Source: Thamnaconus septentrionalis (taxonomy: Eukaryota; Chordata; Actinopteri; Tetraodontiformes; Monacanthidae). Taken from it: a stretch of DNA of 64,000 nt. Where the stretch lies: positions 7,705,273 to 7,769,272 of the forward strand of contig CM020510.1 in NCBI GenBank assembly GCA_009823395.1, written 5' to 3'. The notes under the pieces were generated by a model. That model did not search any database. It worked only from the letters and a program-made list of their open reading frames with translations, and had not been told where the DNA came from. Position 1 is the first letter of the stretch, and every line of letters begins with the position of its first letter. Both the position numbers and the translations under genes were made by a program. Shown here piece after piece: positions 29,401 to 61,706 of this stretch.

Positions 29401-30816
29401 GAGAAAGAGAGAGAAGGCAGAAAAAATGAAGGTCAGCTGATGCCTGTTTGTTTCCCACTCAACATGACGAGTGCTTCCACGAAGGTATTGTTTCATCTGA
29501 CAACCCTAACATGCGTCACTCTCTGCACATCTCAGGAGCAGCAGCGGCTGGCAGACAGACGGCTGATTGACCAGCGGCAGCAGCTCTTCCAGCTCCGCTC
29601 CATAAAGTCCACCATCAAACAGCGGGAGGAGGAAACCAACAGTAGACAGAAGATACGGAAAGCCAACCAGGAGGCGCAGAAGTCGCAGCCCAGGCGCCTC
29701 GGCAAACTCAAGTACGTGCTTCAGGCTCCTCCTTCTTAAAGTGGCACTCAGCACGCCATGTTTTCTTAGTGTTTTGTGTTTACTTCACCAAAGTGAAACA
29801 ATATTTTCACTAAAACGCTTTCATTGCATTTCTTTCAGTACTGATAAAGCTGCATCATCACACATTTCAATGCTTTCATTGCTACAACATTCTGTGACTG
29901 TTTTTATTCAGGTCTTTCTACTTCTAACTTCTCTTCATGTCTTGTATCTCCTACTTCATTATCTGTAAAGGATCCTTGTTGAGACATGTTGAGCCACAGC
30001 ATCACTGTTGGGCTCTTGATCCATATTAGCTCTCCCAGCTGACATGCAACAAACCATTATTGACACAAGATAAACTACTAGCCTGTAAACCAGTGATCTT
30101 TGCTTGCAGGTTTCAGCCAGAGGACCTGAATGTTCAGCTTAGCGATGAGCTCGCTGGCTCCCTGCGACAACTTAAGGTACTTGACAAAACTTGTAAAACT
30201 TTTCTTTGTTCCTCTGCTTTGACCTTACCCCACGGCGGGGACACAGTCTCTATCTGTAATTACTTTTTGCGTCATTAGTTGACTCTGTTGTCTTGAGTGC
30301 TCTTGTGCGATAATTATACGCTTTAGAGAATCTCAAAACACTGAAGCGGTCCATCGGTTCCCGCAGGGATTTTCACCATTTATGATCCAATTGCTGGTGG
30401 AACGTTTCAGACCCCCTCTTATCTCATTCTATTATGGCTCATGTAATGCTTCTATTATCCTGATGTGACGTGAATGGGATGGTTTAATTTTGTGTGGGAA
30501 TTGGGCATTGAATTCAAGGGAAAACATTGTCTATGATGGTCTCCTCTCCCGCCCTCACCTGCTGTAATGTGCTGCCCTTGCAGCCAGAGGGCAGTGTCCT
30601 CAAGGATCGCTTCAAGAGCCTGCAGAAGAGGAATCTCATCGAACCAAGAGAACGAGCCAAGTGAGAACCGCTTGTCTTGCTTTTGTCTAATGTGCATATT
30701 TATTTGATTTTTGTATATTGTCTTTTACAATGTGTTCCCACCCTTTTTCTCTCAGGTTCACAAGGAAATACAAGCTCAAGTATGTGGAGAAAAGGGCTTT
30801 TAAAGAGATCACCTAA
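26421..30816 (+). CDS. nop53: Ribosome biogenesis protein NOP53 (GLTSCR2/PICT1), 12 coding exons
   Basis: Exons: 26421-26626, 27118-27194, 27331-27433, 27907-28109, 28596-28651, 28762-28857, 29044-29145, 29267-29431, 29536-29711, 30110-30176, 30584-30660 and 30756-30816. All junctions are GT-AG and the frame stays open for 462 aa, close to the human length. Recognisable family blocks are [29 protein letters not shown] and the basic C-terminus [18 protein letters not shown] at residues 79-83 matches the arch-interacting motif by which yeast Nop53 recruits Mtr4 and the exosome for 5.8S maturation. An acidic stretch (residues about 290-300) and long Lys/Glu/Arg-rich helices follow. The protein acts in the nucleolus on pre-60S particles; the mammalian protein also binds the 5S RNP. 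The start is ACCAACATGGCG, with a YY1-like core over the ATG. Introns 3 and 4 host snoRNAs. Confidence 0.95.
27635..27747 (+). ncRNA. C/D-box snoRNA in nop53 intron 3, SNORD23-like copy A
   Basis: C box GTGATGA (27639-27645) and D box CTGA (27739-27742) are enclosed by a short terminal stem (GTCC with GGAT). A 26-nt block right after the C box and the string TGTTATGTGAACAGT are shared with the copy in the next intron. From memory, SNORD23 is hosted by the human orthologue GLTSCR2/NOP53. The target is unknown to me. Processing from the spliced intron is the usual route in vertebrates. Confidence 0.78.
28344..28456 (+). ncRNA. C/D-box snoRNA in nop53 intron 4, SNORD23-like copy B
   Basis: C box GTGATGA (28350-28356), D box CTGA (28448-28451) and terminal stem GTCC/GGAT. 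It is a close paralogue of the snoRNA in intron 3, with the intervening third of the molecule diverged. An internal TGTGAAG may be a degenerate C' box; no clear D' box is visible. Confidence 0.8.
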
Positions 30817-30972
30817 TGCCCGCCCACATGGCGCAAGAAGCTGAGCAGCTTTCGATGCTACAAACGCAATGGAACTGTGTAAATACGATTTTTCACTGTT
30901 GACTCTGTTTGACCTCTTTTGGAAATTGCCATCTGGCAACAAATTGGTCATTTTCCAGTTACACCACCTGAA

Positions 30973-30978
30973 ATTAAA
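30973..30978 (+). terminator. nop53 polyadenylation signal ATTAAA
   Basis: The common variant ATTAAA lies 157 nt after the stop codon, with a T-rich stretch downstream (31010-31021). Confidence 0.45.
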
Positions 30979-33950
30979 AGTATCCCCTGAACCTGCAGTG
31001 TGAAGCCCTTTTTATTTTTTTTAATGTGACTTTTAAACTCACTTTGCTAATGGAGTTTTGGTTTTATACACAGTCAGATAGTGAAATTGTTTGAAACTAG
31101 TCTTCATATTATTTATGGATTTTGAAAATTACACCTCATTCTGGATTTCTGTTTTCAAACCACAATTTTTTATTTTATTTTATTTTTTATAGACCTGCCG
31201 CTGTTTTACTTTTTGTTTGTTTTTGGGGAGATGACGGTATTTTTGCAACAGATCTCATCATTGCCACTCTCATTGTAGCATAATGTAGCACTCGATATCA
31301 TTCCACAGTCGTAAAACAAGTGCGGCAGGAGCACACAAATGCGAACAACCCGTCTGCAGTCTTGCAAAAGAGTTGGAACAAAGAGGCAAAATGTGCATTA
31401 GAGAACTCTTTGTGTCAATGTAATCTGAATTTGCACACGTGGGAAAAGGTGGCAATTGTGTGTTACATAATACAATCCTGCTCAGGTTTTCTTCGGCTTC
31501 CTAGTTGATGGTTAAGGCCAAGTGCCAGTGTGAGTGCTCTGCACCGCTGGTTGCTTGAGTGCAGACCTGTAGGTTATTAACGAGGTTATTCAGGTCACCT
31601 GTGGCCATCTGCTGAAAGTGGCATACCGGTAATTAACATAGATGGACGGGTGGATGGAAGTTTCTTGTTCACTCTGAGACCCATGTTGACTCACTTGTTT
31701 ATCTGAATGCTTAATAGGTGCCTTAAGAAGAGAAATATTGGATCTATACAGTAATGTGAAGTGTGGATTGAAGAGGCAGTGGGTTTGGGTTACATAATAA
31801 TGATAATGTAAGATGGTTTTATCAGAGCCTTGGTGTCAGTTGTCCCCAAGGCTTGCTTAAGTCTGACGTGGCTGAAATTTCCATTTAGTTGCAGAGATCC
31901 CCAGAGCTCAGATTATAAAGTTACTATCACTTATGGAAAAAAAAGATGAGTGAAGAGGCAAAAGAAATTAAATGAGACATTTGCAATTCCAATTCACGTA
32001 ATTACTTGATTAAATGAAGGTGTTGTAGATCTGTGGTTTTAATCTTGGGCAACGGGGGCAAAGACCCCTGATTGGCTGGAGGAAGTTGGTGTTTGGTAAT
32101 TGATTGCAACCTGCTGGCTTAAAACTATAATTGCCTTCTGTCCTGGTGATGTGAACAAGGACACACACACACTCACACTTACACCTAAAGACTCTACCAT
32201 GTTGCCTGGAGCTACACCAAAGCTTCTTATCCAGTAATCAGCGTGAAAATGTAGTCTTGCATTAATCTTTTACAGAACCTGGCTGCCCGACCCCAACCCC
32301 AGACCACCTGCCTGCCCGTTCACAGTGGCTTACCGTCGTGTTCACATCAATTACCTGCTGGTGAATTAAGCCTCAGACTCAGAAAGCAACTGATTGCCCC
32401 ACAGGAACCACATCCATTAGTCCTCCGCTTACAGGATTTGCAGCAGAACACTCTATAATGCACAGCTCTATGTCTTCTGCAAGGCCTTTTTAAAAATCCA
32501 TGTCATTCTAGTATCACTGTAATGGTCCTGCTGCTGAAGCACTTCAGACCTGATGAATTCTTTGGTGAGATGTAGTTTTTAACTCATATTTTCACTATTC
32601 AAAACTACACTACACCTGATACAATGTAGATCTGAGTAGAACACGAAGAAACATGCATCCAATTTATTAACACTGGACCTTCTTCTGGTTGGCCAGACCA
32701 TCATCATGTCTCCTGGCTGATTGCCACACTGTGCAGAAAGGACAGAAATCATTTTGTGGTGGTTTTTAAAGAGCATGTTTGTGTTTCATTTGTCTGCTCG
32801 TGCCGGCGGCAGATTGCAGCCAAGCTGTTTGTGTGTCTGTCTGTCTGTTTGTGTGTGTGTGTTTTTTTTTTTTTAAGCAAGCACTGCTCTTCCTCTTCTC
32901 CCTGTATTTGCCTCATTCCCTTCACGTGTGGGACACGTTGCTGCCAGATTGTCTTGGCATGGAGGGGGTAGGACGGATTACGTTTGTGTGCACTCACTCA
33001 TTACCTCCTTAAGAATAGATTACTACCGTCGTAGTCTGGGGTGTCCAGGCAGCAGCAGAGGAAGCCACGCCGAGAGGGAACATTGTGTTGTGTGACGCCA
33101 AGCTTGTTTGCTGCAAAGTGACAGGCATTTTGTGCAACGGCTCAGTGGCCCCCTGCCTCTCTTACCTTTTCCCCTCGGTGCGCTTCTGAGTGGGGAGGTG
33201 GTGAGGAGAGGGAGGGAGGCCTGTGCTGTGAGGTTGCTGATGTCACAAGCATCTCAGTCAGAGTGAGATAGACAATTCTGCACTTTTATCAGGGTCATCG
33301 TGAAAGAAAAAAAATGCAACTTACTCAAATTTCATCCAAAAATTTTGATTTTGTTTTTCACTTGTGAAAAAAAAATCCTTCCACACATGGAATTGTGTGA
33401 TTTCGAATGCATGGAAAAATGCACAGTTTCAGTATTGACATGATCTAGCTGCTTTTGATATCACGATAAACATGGACCTTTCATGACGTGTGTGTGGGTG
33501 AAGAGAGAGAGCGAGCACATCCCCTGTGCAAATTACTCTTAATCTTGATGACCGTCACTAATGCCATTTCCAACTCTCTCTGTACTGCACAACACACATG
33601 CAAGCACGACACTCATTCAAGGCACTCGTCAACCTGGATGCGCGTGTGTGTGTGTGTGCAACTGTGTGCGCGTGCTTGGAAGATCACTCTTGTTACAGAA
33701 GGTGTCAGACAACACAGAAGACGAGAGCTGATCAAAAACCCGGCGAGGGGAGACAATCAGGAGCTGGGAAAGGGCTTGTGCAGCGTCGTGAAGCTGTAGG
33801 AGATGGAGAGGAGGAGAAGAGAAGGAGGAGGAGGGATAAACACAGTGATGGAGAACAAGTGAGAGGGAGTGAAGGGGGAGGAGCGGAGAGATGATTCCTC
33901 TCTCTAATCCTCTAGACACACGCTCGGTCTGGCTGCCTACTGGCTCGCGG
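30979..33950. other. Intergenic stretch between nop53 and the connexin gene
   Basis: No coding exon was recognised. The sequence is mostly AT-rich with short CA/GT tracts. A CTCF-like TCAGCAGATGGCC occurs on the minus strand near 31603-31615, with one core mismatch. Confidence 0.45.
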
Positions 33951-33986
<36 letters not shown>

Positions 33987-34318
33987 AAGGCAGGTTGAGG
34001 GAGTGCAAGCGTAGAGAGAGCAAAAGGAACCGAGTGAGAAGGAGGGACAGAAAAAAACCCACACACACAAGATGAAGGTGAGAGAAGAAAGGAGATCTGC
34101 CTCTTGTCAAGCACGCTGAGAGCAGCGGCGGCAGCGGGGAGAGTGGGAGAGGCTGAGAGGAGGAGCAGGAGCAGGAGGAGGAGGACGGGAGAGAGCAGCG
34201 ACTCTTGCTCAGCTCCAGAGCAGAGGAAGGGAGACAGAGTGAGGAACAGGAGGAGGAGAAGAAGGAGAAGGATGGTGCTTCAGACCAACGCTGCTTGAGC
34301 AGAAACCAGGAGAGGAGC

Positions 34319-34320
<2 letters not shown>

Positions 34321-34379
<59 letters not shown>
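34321..34379. repeat. (CA)29 microsatellite
   Basis: An uninterrupted dinucleotide run upstream of the connexin start codon. Confidence 0.95.
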
Positions 34380-34380
<1 letters not shown>

Positions 34381-34814
34381 AAAAGCTCACAATCAAGAGG
34401 GAGGACAGCGGAGCCAGTGAGGGCAGAGCAGAAGAAGACGACCATGGAGCAGCAGAGGAGGAGCCGAGCTGAAGGTGTGCGGCTCCTCAGGCTGACATGA
34501 GCCCAGCAGGACCAGAGCTGCCAGGAGATGCTGTCAAGCAGGCAGGCGCAGCGCAGCGCGTGCCACTGCCACTGATGGATGTCTGTTTGCACGAAGCGGG
34601 GCTGCTCCCTGAAGCTCGGCACAAGTAGATGAGCGCCGGTGGCACTCCAGCGCTCAGACCAGGCGTGTGTGTGTGTCTGTGAGCGTGCAAACGCACAGGA
34701 GCATACGACGGAGCAGATGTTGAGGAGGTAAACAGGGTCAGGTGCAGCCAGAGGACGCAGGCAGAGAGCAGCAGGGGGACGCTCATGCATGGACAGAGAG
34801 CCGCGCACGTGAGG

Positions 34815-34864
34815 ACACGTGTGTGTGTGTGTGTGTGTGTGTATGCGTGCGCGTGCGCGCGCGT
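34815..34864. repeat. Alternating purine-pyrimidine tract, Z-DNA prone
   Basis: About 50 nt of unbroken purine-pyrimidine alternation, passing from GT units into GCGTGCGCGTGCGCGCGCG. It lies 300 nt before the connexin start codon. GC/GT alternation of this kind readily adopts Z-DNA under negative supercoiling. Confidence 0.8.
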
Positions 34865-35125
34865 TTGAGTTCACGAGCTTCAACTGACCACCGAGGTGCA
34901 AGACAAGGATGCGTGTGTGTGCGTGTGTGTGTGATGGGGAGCAGCCGCACAGTGTGACTGGGACGCCACTGAGCCTCCACCGCCGGGTTGATCTGTGACC
35001 ACCAGACGTTGCTACCTCGTCTCCGCTCAACAAGTGGACTTGTAAAAAAAAACAACACAACAACTGGCCGACTGGGGAAAACCCTCTCACCCGGCCGCTC
35101 GCCCGCCTGCCCCGCCCCCACCTGA

Positions 35126-54621
<19,496 letters not shown>

Positions 54622-54892
54622 TGGGGGAGTAGAAGAAGAAGATGAAGAAGATGAAGAAGAGGATGAGGAGGAGGAGGAGAATCTGGAGTGAATGTGCAAG
54701 AGAGCGAGAGAATGAATTTATTATCATCTTATTTTAACAAAGACGGTTGTCGACAGTACGACCTCTCCTCTGTGTTACTGGGATGAAAGAGAATGTAAAA
54801 AAATACCAGAAAAAGACCAAAACTTTTCAACTCTCTGACTTTAAGTCTGGTGGGAGTTGAGAAAGAAGAAACTTTAAAAAAAGAAAAAAGAA

Positions 54893-54898
54893 AATAAA
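54893..54898 (+). terminator. Connexin gene polyadenylation signal AATAAA (proximal)
   Basis: Canonical hexamer 270 nt after the stop codon. A second AATAAA at 56701-56706 could end a longer 3' UTR. Which is used is not known. Confidence 0.4.
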
Positions 54899-57800
54899 GC
54901 ATGAAGAGGGAAGAGCCGAGGGGGGGGTTACTGTGAAAATGACGCACATGCTTTGGAACCTCGGGGGCGGGGGGGATTATTCCAAATGCCATTTTATACT
55001 TTTTGTCTTTCTGACTAATTAAATTCTCCGCCGGTCCTCGTTCCTGTCAAGAGTTTCCTCAGGAGGCGGGATTGGGCGAGGACCGCGAGACGAGCCGAGC
55101 CGGAGAAGGCAGAGGGGGAGCAGATGAGAGGCTGTTTTGTATTCTTTGGGGGATATCGCTGGAGGATGACAGCAGCGTTTGATGGCATCCCATGGTACTT
55201 TTCCTGTGGACCGTATATCAGCCTCGATGAATGCTGGAGCACAGGCGAGGGGAACCAGGAGGGGAGTTGGGGAGGCGGGAGGGGAGATGAGCACCAACAT
55301 CTAAAAGATAAACGGAATAACTGTCAAAGGAGTGATGGACTCTGGGGAACGGAGGCGGGAGCAGGTGGTGGCCGTCATGGCCTGAAGAAGAGACGGATGA
55401 GAAAAAGAAGAAGTTCCAGCAGCTCCATGAGAGGCGACTTTTCCACCCCTGGCGTCGTCTCGTGGAGGTTGTCCGAAGCCGAGGGAGGGACGGAGGGAGG
55501 AGCCGCTGCCTCCGTCGGCCTTCGTCCCCGCTGGAGCGACGCTCCGGCACGAGCCAAAAAAACCAAAACACAAAACAGACTGACGATGTTTATGCACTGT
55601 CTCTTGGCAAAGGACGGTCTCAGCACAAACACAGCCGCTACCATAAACACTTCCCCGTATCTCTGCTTCGCAGCTGGCAGCTACACGGAGCCCGCGGGGC
55701 TTCGGGGACGACGGCAACGACACTCGCTGCGAACCCTCGGCGCAAACGTTGGAGAGGAACCAGCGGAAAAACAAACAAACATCGGTCGCTTTTCGAGAGC
55801 ACAAACCAAACTTCTCCCTTCCCAGCATTCCACGGTGCTGAGGGACGAAGGGAGGGGAGAAGAGGAAGGCCGGGATCACTTTGTTACACCTTTAATGAAA
55901 TTTTATAAAAACAAAATATATATATATAGTATATATCTATATATATATACAGTATATCACCATAAGTTATGACTATTCTTTATGAGAAAGCGATGGTGCC
56001 ATCCTTGATATATTTAATTATTGTCAAAGAGTTGCATAGTCTATATCATGATAATATTATTTATCCATTTAGAGTATATACAGATAGATTTATGACTCTA
56101 CGGTGGGTCGAGTGGGACACAAAGCTCTTTGTTTGTTTTTTTTAACCTTTTAAATCTTACTTCCTGTCTGTCTTTTTTTTTCCATGTTCATTTTAGTTCA
56201 AGGAATTTCTCATTGGTGTAACTCGACTACAGACACACGTGGCGGTAGAGGGAAAAGCTGGCTGGCTTTGTTTTTTTAAAAAAAAGAATCCCTCGAAGCT
56301 GCGCGGCAGCAGGCGCACTTCACATCGCTTCACTTTGCTTCGCCGTACAACGACGCAAGCTCCTCCGTTTATCTGACGAGACGCCGTCTTCCGAGCGGAA
56401 GCTTCATTTTGTTCCTGCCACGTCAGGCGCGCAGCTTCGAGCGGTCGGAGGCCCCGCGGGGGGCCGAGCGTAAAATGGCATGTTTACAATGACGTGATGT
56501 TTCTTGAATGACTTCGCTATGTGACCGATGAGTAGAAACTCTGGTGGGAAGTTTTGTTTCGGGGCGGGTGGGAAGGGAGGCGGGTCAGTTATTGTTTTAG
56601 TTTTGAAGGTTCTTTTCTCCTTTTTGTTTGCTTTTGTCTTTTCTGACTGGATTTCAACATGCATGCCTTGTAAGAGAAAAGGAACGCTGAGGAAGAAAAA
56701 AATAAAGATAAAGACGACGGAGACGCGAGGAGGGAGAGTAGCAGACTGACGGAACTCGTGTTGGGATTGGAGGCTTGTGTTGCATCATTTGAGGCACGCT
56801 GTGAGCCTGTGGAACCAGACATGACGATGGAGTCGGGGCGGCGCCGCTGGTGCTGTTTGAGACCGCGTTTAATTATTGAGCTAGTGTGTAGGACCTGCAG
56901 GGGGCTCTAGGGAGGGGCCGGGTAACTGGGACAAGTGGACATAAAGCACGCTTTTGAGTCAAATACGCTTGGTGTATTTTTTTTTTTGCCTCCTATCACG
57001 TGGATTTAATGAAAGAGTTAATAAAAAAAGCTCCTCAGATACGTTCAAAATTATGTTCAGAATTCTCTTAGTTGTCTTTTGATCTTGCCTTATTAGTTTA
57101 TAGCTTCATTAGAGAGTTGTACTTTTTTTTTTTTGGACCAACTTGTTTTGATCACGCATAAAATGTTGATCTGTTGCATCAGCAGCACTTCAAATCCCGT
57201 ATGTGGCCCCCATGGCGTGCATTAAAAAAATGCATCTGAAAAAGGGCATCTGAAGTTAACTTGGAAAAACTTGGTAGTGCTGAAATGGAGACGTGATGCC
57301 TCCATAGAGGAGTTCAGGAAAAGAAAGCTAGCTTGCGTTGGACTCTTCGAGTTGTGACATCAGCGCCTCGGTCAGAAGAAAATAACTTGGCATGAACCCA
57401 CGTCAGGGCCATGTTCACAGGTTAGCCGAGGCTACAGTTGGCCCCGAGATCCCCGGCAACAGCTGATGCAAAAATAATAATAAATAAACACAGGCAAAAT
57501 CCTCCGTTCCTCCATTCACTCCCTCTGTCATAATCTCTATGACTCTTACAGGTGATTATCCCCAGATTTAGGCTCCTCTGAGAATCTCCGCGGGGCTCAA
57601 TGGGATCGTTGCAGTCTACTGTACATTGACGTGGCACGCCACAGTGCCTAATTATAGCCCTTGAGTCACGGCTACCCTTCCCTGGGCAAGACGGCTCTGC
57701 TCCTACAGCGGAGGCTTAAACCGCGACCTTGAGATCAGGGGGGTCAAGCCAATGTCCTGTACTGTAGGCAGCCACCGCGCAGCGCCGCTCCTTGCTAATC

Positions 57801-60313
57801 CCCCAGAGAGCACAGGTCAACACTAGTGAAGGGGGCACTATTTTTAGAGGTGGGGGGTGCGTAGAAATACCAATTCGCAGAAAAAAACGCAAATCAGTCT
57901 CGGCTAAACGACGGGCTGAGTTTCCTCTTGCCTCCTGTTGTCATGTCTGGTTCCATCCAGGTCGGGAACACAAACAACGACGTAGAGGGTCATAAATGTG
58001 TCCCGGGATCCTTTGGTTTACATTTATCCAGCATATATTAGCCACTAACGACTCCAAAGGTTACACAGTCGGCCGTTGCACTATTCCCCCCTCCCCCAAA
58101 AGGAAAAACAGGCCCAGAGTTCTTCCAACAGTCCACTACTCTCCACTGTCTACTTTTTCTCTTTGTCAATGTGAAATGAATTATGCAACTTTGTTTTGTT
58201 TTTTGTTTTTCAGTTCATTTGCTTATCTTTTTTTTTGGCTTGTGAATTAATTTTATTGTCTGTTGCTCTTTCTGTGCAGTGACATATCAAAAAAGATAAA
58301 ATATGTTCTTTTTTCTATATAAAAAAACAAAATGTTTTTTTAATGTGTGTAAATCAAGGGTAGAATGTTAAAAAAAAAAAATATATATATATATAAGACT
58401 AGATGAAAAAGATATATTTCCTCCCTTGCCAAAGTGATATGCAAAATCTCCTTTTTTCAAAGTTTTTTTTTTTTGGAAAATGCATGTTTAATGGCAAGAG
58501 TAAGCATGTTTCTATGTTTTCCTCAACAGAATCTTTAAAGAAAGACTTTTTTTTAGTCCAAAATATGGAGCAAAGCTATTATGTCTTGATGCCAAGTGTG
58601 TATATTAATGACCCAGTTCTTTAGACAGTACAGAGCCAGGCAGATGATACCAACTCAGTGATGTTAAAAACTTCCTTTTACACTTTTCTAAGTCTCAGTC
58701 TCACCTCCTAAAAGATGTTTGGAAAGAAATGCGTACAGTCAAACCTTTACTAAAAAAAAGAATTTGCACATTAAGCTACCTTTCTAATCTCTTGTTCTTT
58801 ACAAATTTTAAGCCAATATATGACAAAACACAGGGTACACGGGAATAAAGAGCATACAGGTTAAATTCTGGCGCCGCGAGGTGTCAGAAGCCACAACATT
58901 CCAGGGTTTAATTCCCAGCACAATATGTGATTAATCTCCAGTTAACAGCCTCTTGATGAGAGGTCCTCAGTGATGCCCCTTATGGGCAAATTATTAGAGA
59001 ACAGTACGCCACACACAGCCGACTCAGGAAAGACGACAACGCTGATACTTTGACGCCAACGTTTTCTACTAAAAATGCTTCTTCATGAAAACGCGCTGAA
59101 AAAACACTTTTATAGAAATGCTAAATTCATCAGCAAACTTTCCATTGACCAACCAAGACTATTGTCCTCGAGTCGTTTACATTATGGTGCTTTTTAACCA
59201 AAAAAAAGAGTAAAAAAAAAATACAAATAAACTAAACACACAATGATTCGAACACATTCCCTCGTTTTATAGCACACGACTGCCCCACGTTACAGCAGGA
59301 CATGTAGCAAAGCAGGTCTCCTTAATCGAAACTCTAGCCAGTGCACCCAACTGTAGCCCAACAACATCGCCGTCATCCAGTGTTCTGCATTCATCACGTC
59401 AGAACAGTAGCAGGCCGAGCAGATTCCTCAGGAATGCAGCAGGTGACTGAGCTGCATCATCTGCCAACAGGTCGCTGACCTATTTCATGACTCCTGCTGC
59501 TGCTGCTGCTGCTAAGACGGCAGATTAATTGAGTAATTTCATCATGTAGCCAGTCCTGAGGGGCCCGTTGGTGGCACTCATGCAAATTGTGAAAGCATGG
59601 CGCCCCCCCGTCCCTAACTTACACACTGAAGGGCTCCTGATGCCAAAATAAAAAGCCATAGATTTTTGGGTGTTTTTTTGTTGTTTAGAAAAAAAAGGTA
59701 GACTTAGTTGAAAAGGGAACATCCTGTTTCTATGGGCAAATGCCCGTCATATGGAGTCGATTAGGTGATAGATTTTGCATTTAAATTAAAAAAAAGCGGG
59801 GGGAGCGGAAATAAAATCCAGATTTCTTGCAGCGAACAGAGAGCTTTTCGTTGCTTTTTATCAAATGACAAACACTTGTAAAGCTCCTTTATCCAGATGT
59901 TCAGCTTTAATATTAATTTCATTTCAAAATAACATGAACCCCACTTCACCTCCCACTCGTGCTCAGCCCCTCAGTCTGATCGCAGTGCTGCTGTCCTGCA
60001 GGCTGGACTCCGCAGAGAAAAGCCCCCCCCCCCACCACCACTAATCCGTCATGATATCAAACGTGATTATTTCATCTAATTACGCTGAGTGGAAAATACA
60101 AGCATGGGTTTTTTGTTTTCGTTTGTGTTTTAAACAGCGGCCTACTCACAGGATCCTGGCCTGAGCTGGAGTCAGTGTGAGTCTCTATTATTTGTGTATT
60201 TTCCATTTGTGGACTTGCTAAACTTGAATTGGGAAACAGCATGGGTGGAAGAGGGAGCGTCCCCCAAGCCTGCCTTTCACCTCCACACCACCGAGCAGCG
60301 CTTCATGATCACA

Positions 60314-60332
60314 CCACACACACACGTGCACG

Positions 60333-60370
<38 letters not shown>
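60314..60370. repeat. CA/CG microsatellite
   Basis: A compound AC tract with CGTGCACGCACG interruptions at its left end, then a pure CA run. Confidence 0.9.
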
Positions 60371-60374
<4 letters not shown>

Positions 60375-61322
60375 GTCACCTGTTTGTATGTGTCCTGTAT
60401 GTCTGTAAACTGTACAGGAAGCCGGATGTGTCACGTGTCAGGAGGAGCGAGGTCAAGTTTAGCCAATATTTGGCATCCTGCAGTGTGTTATCAATATTTA
60501 TGGGATGAGAAAGGGACCGTAGATAGAATAGCTTAACCCTCCCCTGTCCAACCTGTCTTTCTTGAGCGTTGCTTCTACTGTGACATCTGTGCAAGATGTA
60601 AAAGCATGGACTGAATTTAAGACTTAAAAAAAAAAATCCAAAACAAAACAGAAACAAACATACTTTCACGCTTTATAATCCTCATCAAACTAAATCTGCC
60701 GCCCCCACAACTGGCAGATTTCTCTCTGGTGTACCTGGTCGCCCTTCGTTGAAGGTTCACTGTATATTTCTGACTGGTGTACTGTATGTAAAGACTGAAT
60801 AAAACCTTGAATGTTACATCGAGCCTGAACTGGCCTTGCTGTGTCTGCTGATTTATGGCCTGCATGTCTTCCCTGCACACGGTGACGTGTGCACAGAAAA
60901 CGTGAGTGGGTGGGGAGTGATGAGATTTAGGAAATGAAAAAAAGGAGAGAAAAAAAGGAGACAGGCGCTGGGTTGTGTGAAGGAACCTGAGCGCAGGTGC
61001 CTGCAATCGGTATTGTTGCCGGTCTATATTTAGCCACGAGAAAATAAAATAATATTTGCCGAGCGCCGCGTGCAGCCCAGCTGGTTTGCCGGAGTGACAT
61101 TTTGAAGTCAATAGATGACACTGGAATCTCTCAGCGGGGTTAAAACCTCTGGATCACACACACGCTGATGAGATAAGTGTGTGCGTGCGTGCATTTGTGT
61201 AGTCGCACCCACTTCCTCTTTGTCGGTGGATGTAATTTCAACAGCCGCACATCTCCAAAACCCGAGTGTGCTCCTCTTGCACAAGAATGTGCAACCAACC
61301 TCCCCCTCTCCCCCCACCGAAC

Positions 61323-61353
<31 letters not shown>

Positions 61354-61662
61354 TTTCTCGGCGAGGTCACATGGTGGCTGCGCTGGACTGGGATTGAAGG
61401 CTTGTTGCCACGGCGATAAGCCAGCCGGTAATATCTCTAAGCACAGCCAGGATTAATCTACCGACAGATGGCCGGCTGCTCAGCGTCACTTCCTGTAACA
61501 GACACACACACACACGCACACGCACACACACACACACACACGCACACACACAGTTGCACGGGATTCATGTTCGCCGTGGCCATCCTCATAATCATTGTCC
61601 TCTTATCCTTGGACATAGCTGCACCTTCCCTTCGCCTCGCATAGGCATGCATGTAGAAGGAG

Positions 61663-61673
<11 letters not shown>

Positions 61674-61706
<33 letters not shown>
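61674..61706. repeat. (CAT)n trinucleotide repeat
   Basis: About 11 CAT/ATC units. It reads as poly-Ser or poly-Ile in spurious frames. Confidence 0.92.

Noticed and set aside
34209..35090. 293-codon minus-strand open frame upstream of the connexin
   Set aside because: It is built from CA/GT repeats and purine-rich leader sequence (poly Cys-Val, Thr-His runs); no domain.
61568..61642. Short frame with a membrane-like stretch (MFAVAILIIIVLLSLD)
   Set aside because: It ends after about 25 codons, has no downstream splice donor and sits after a CA repeat; not supportable as a gene.
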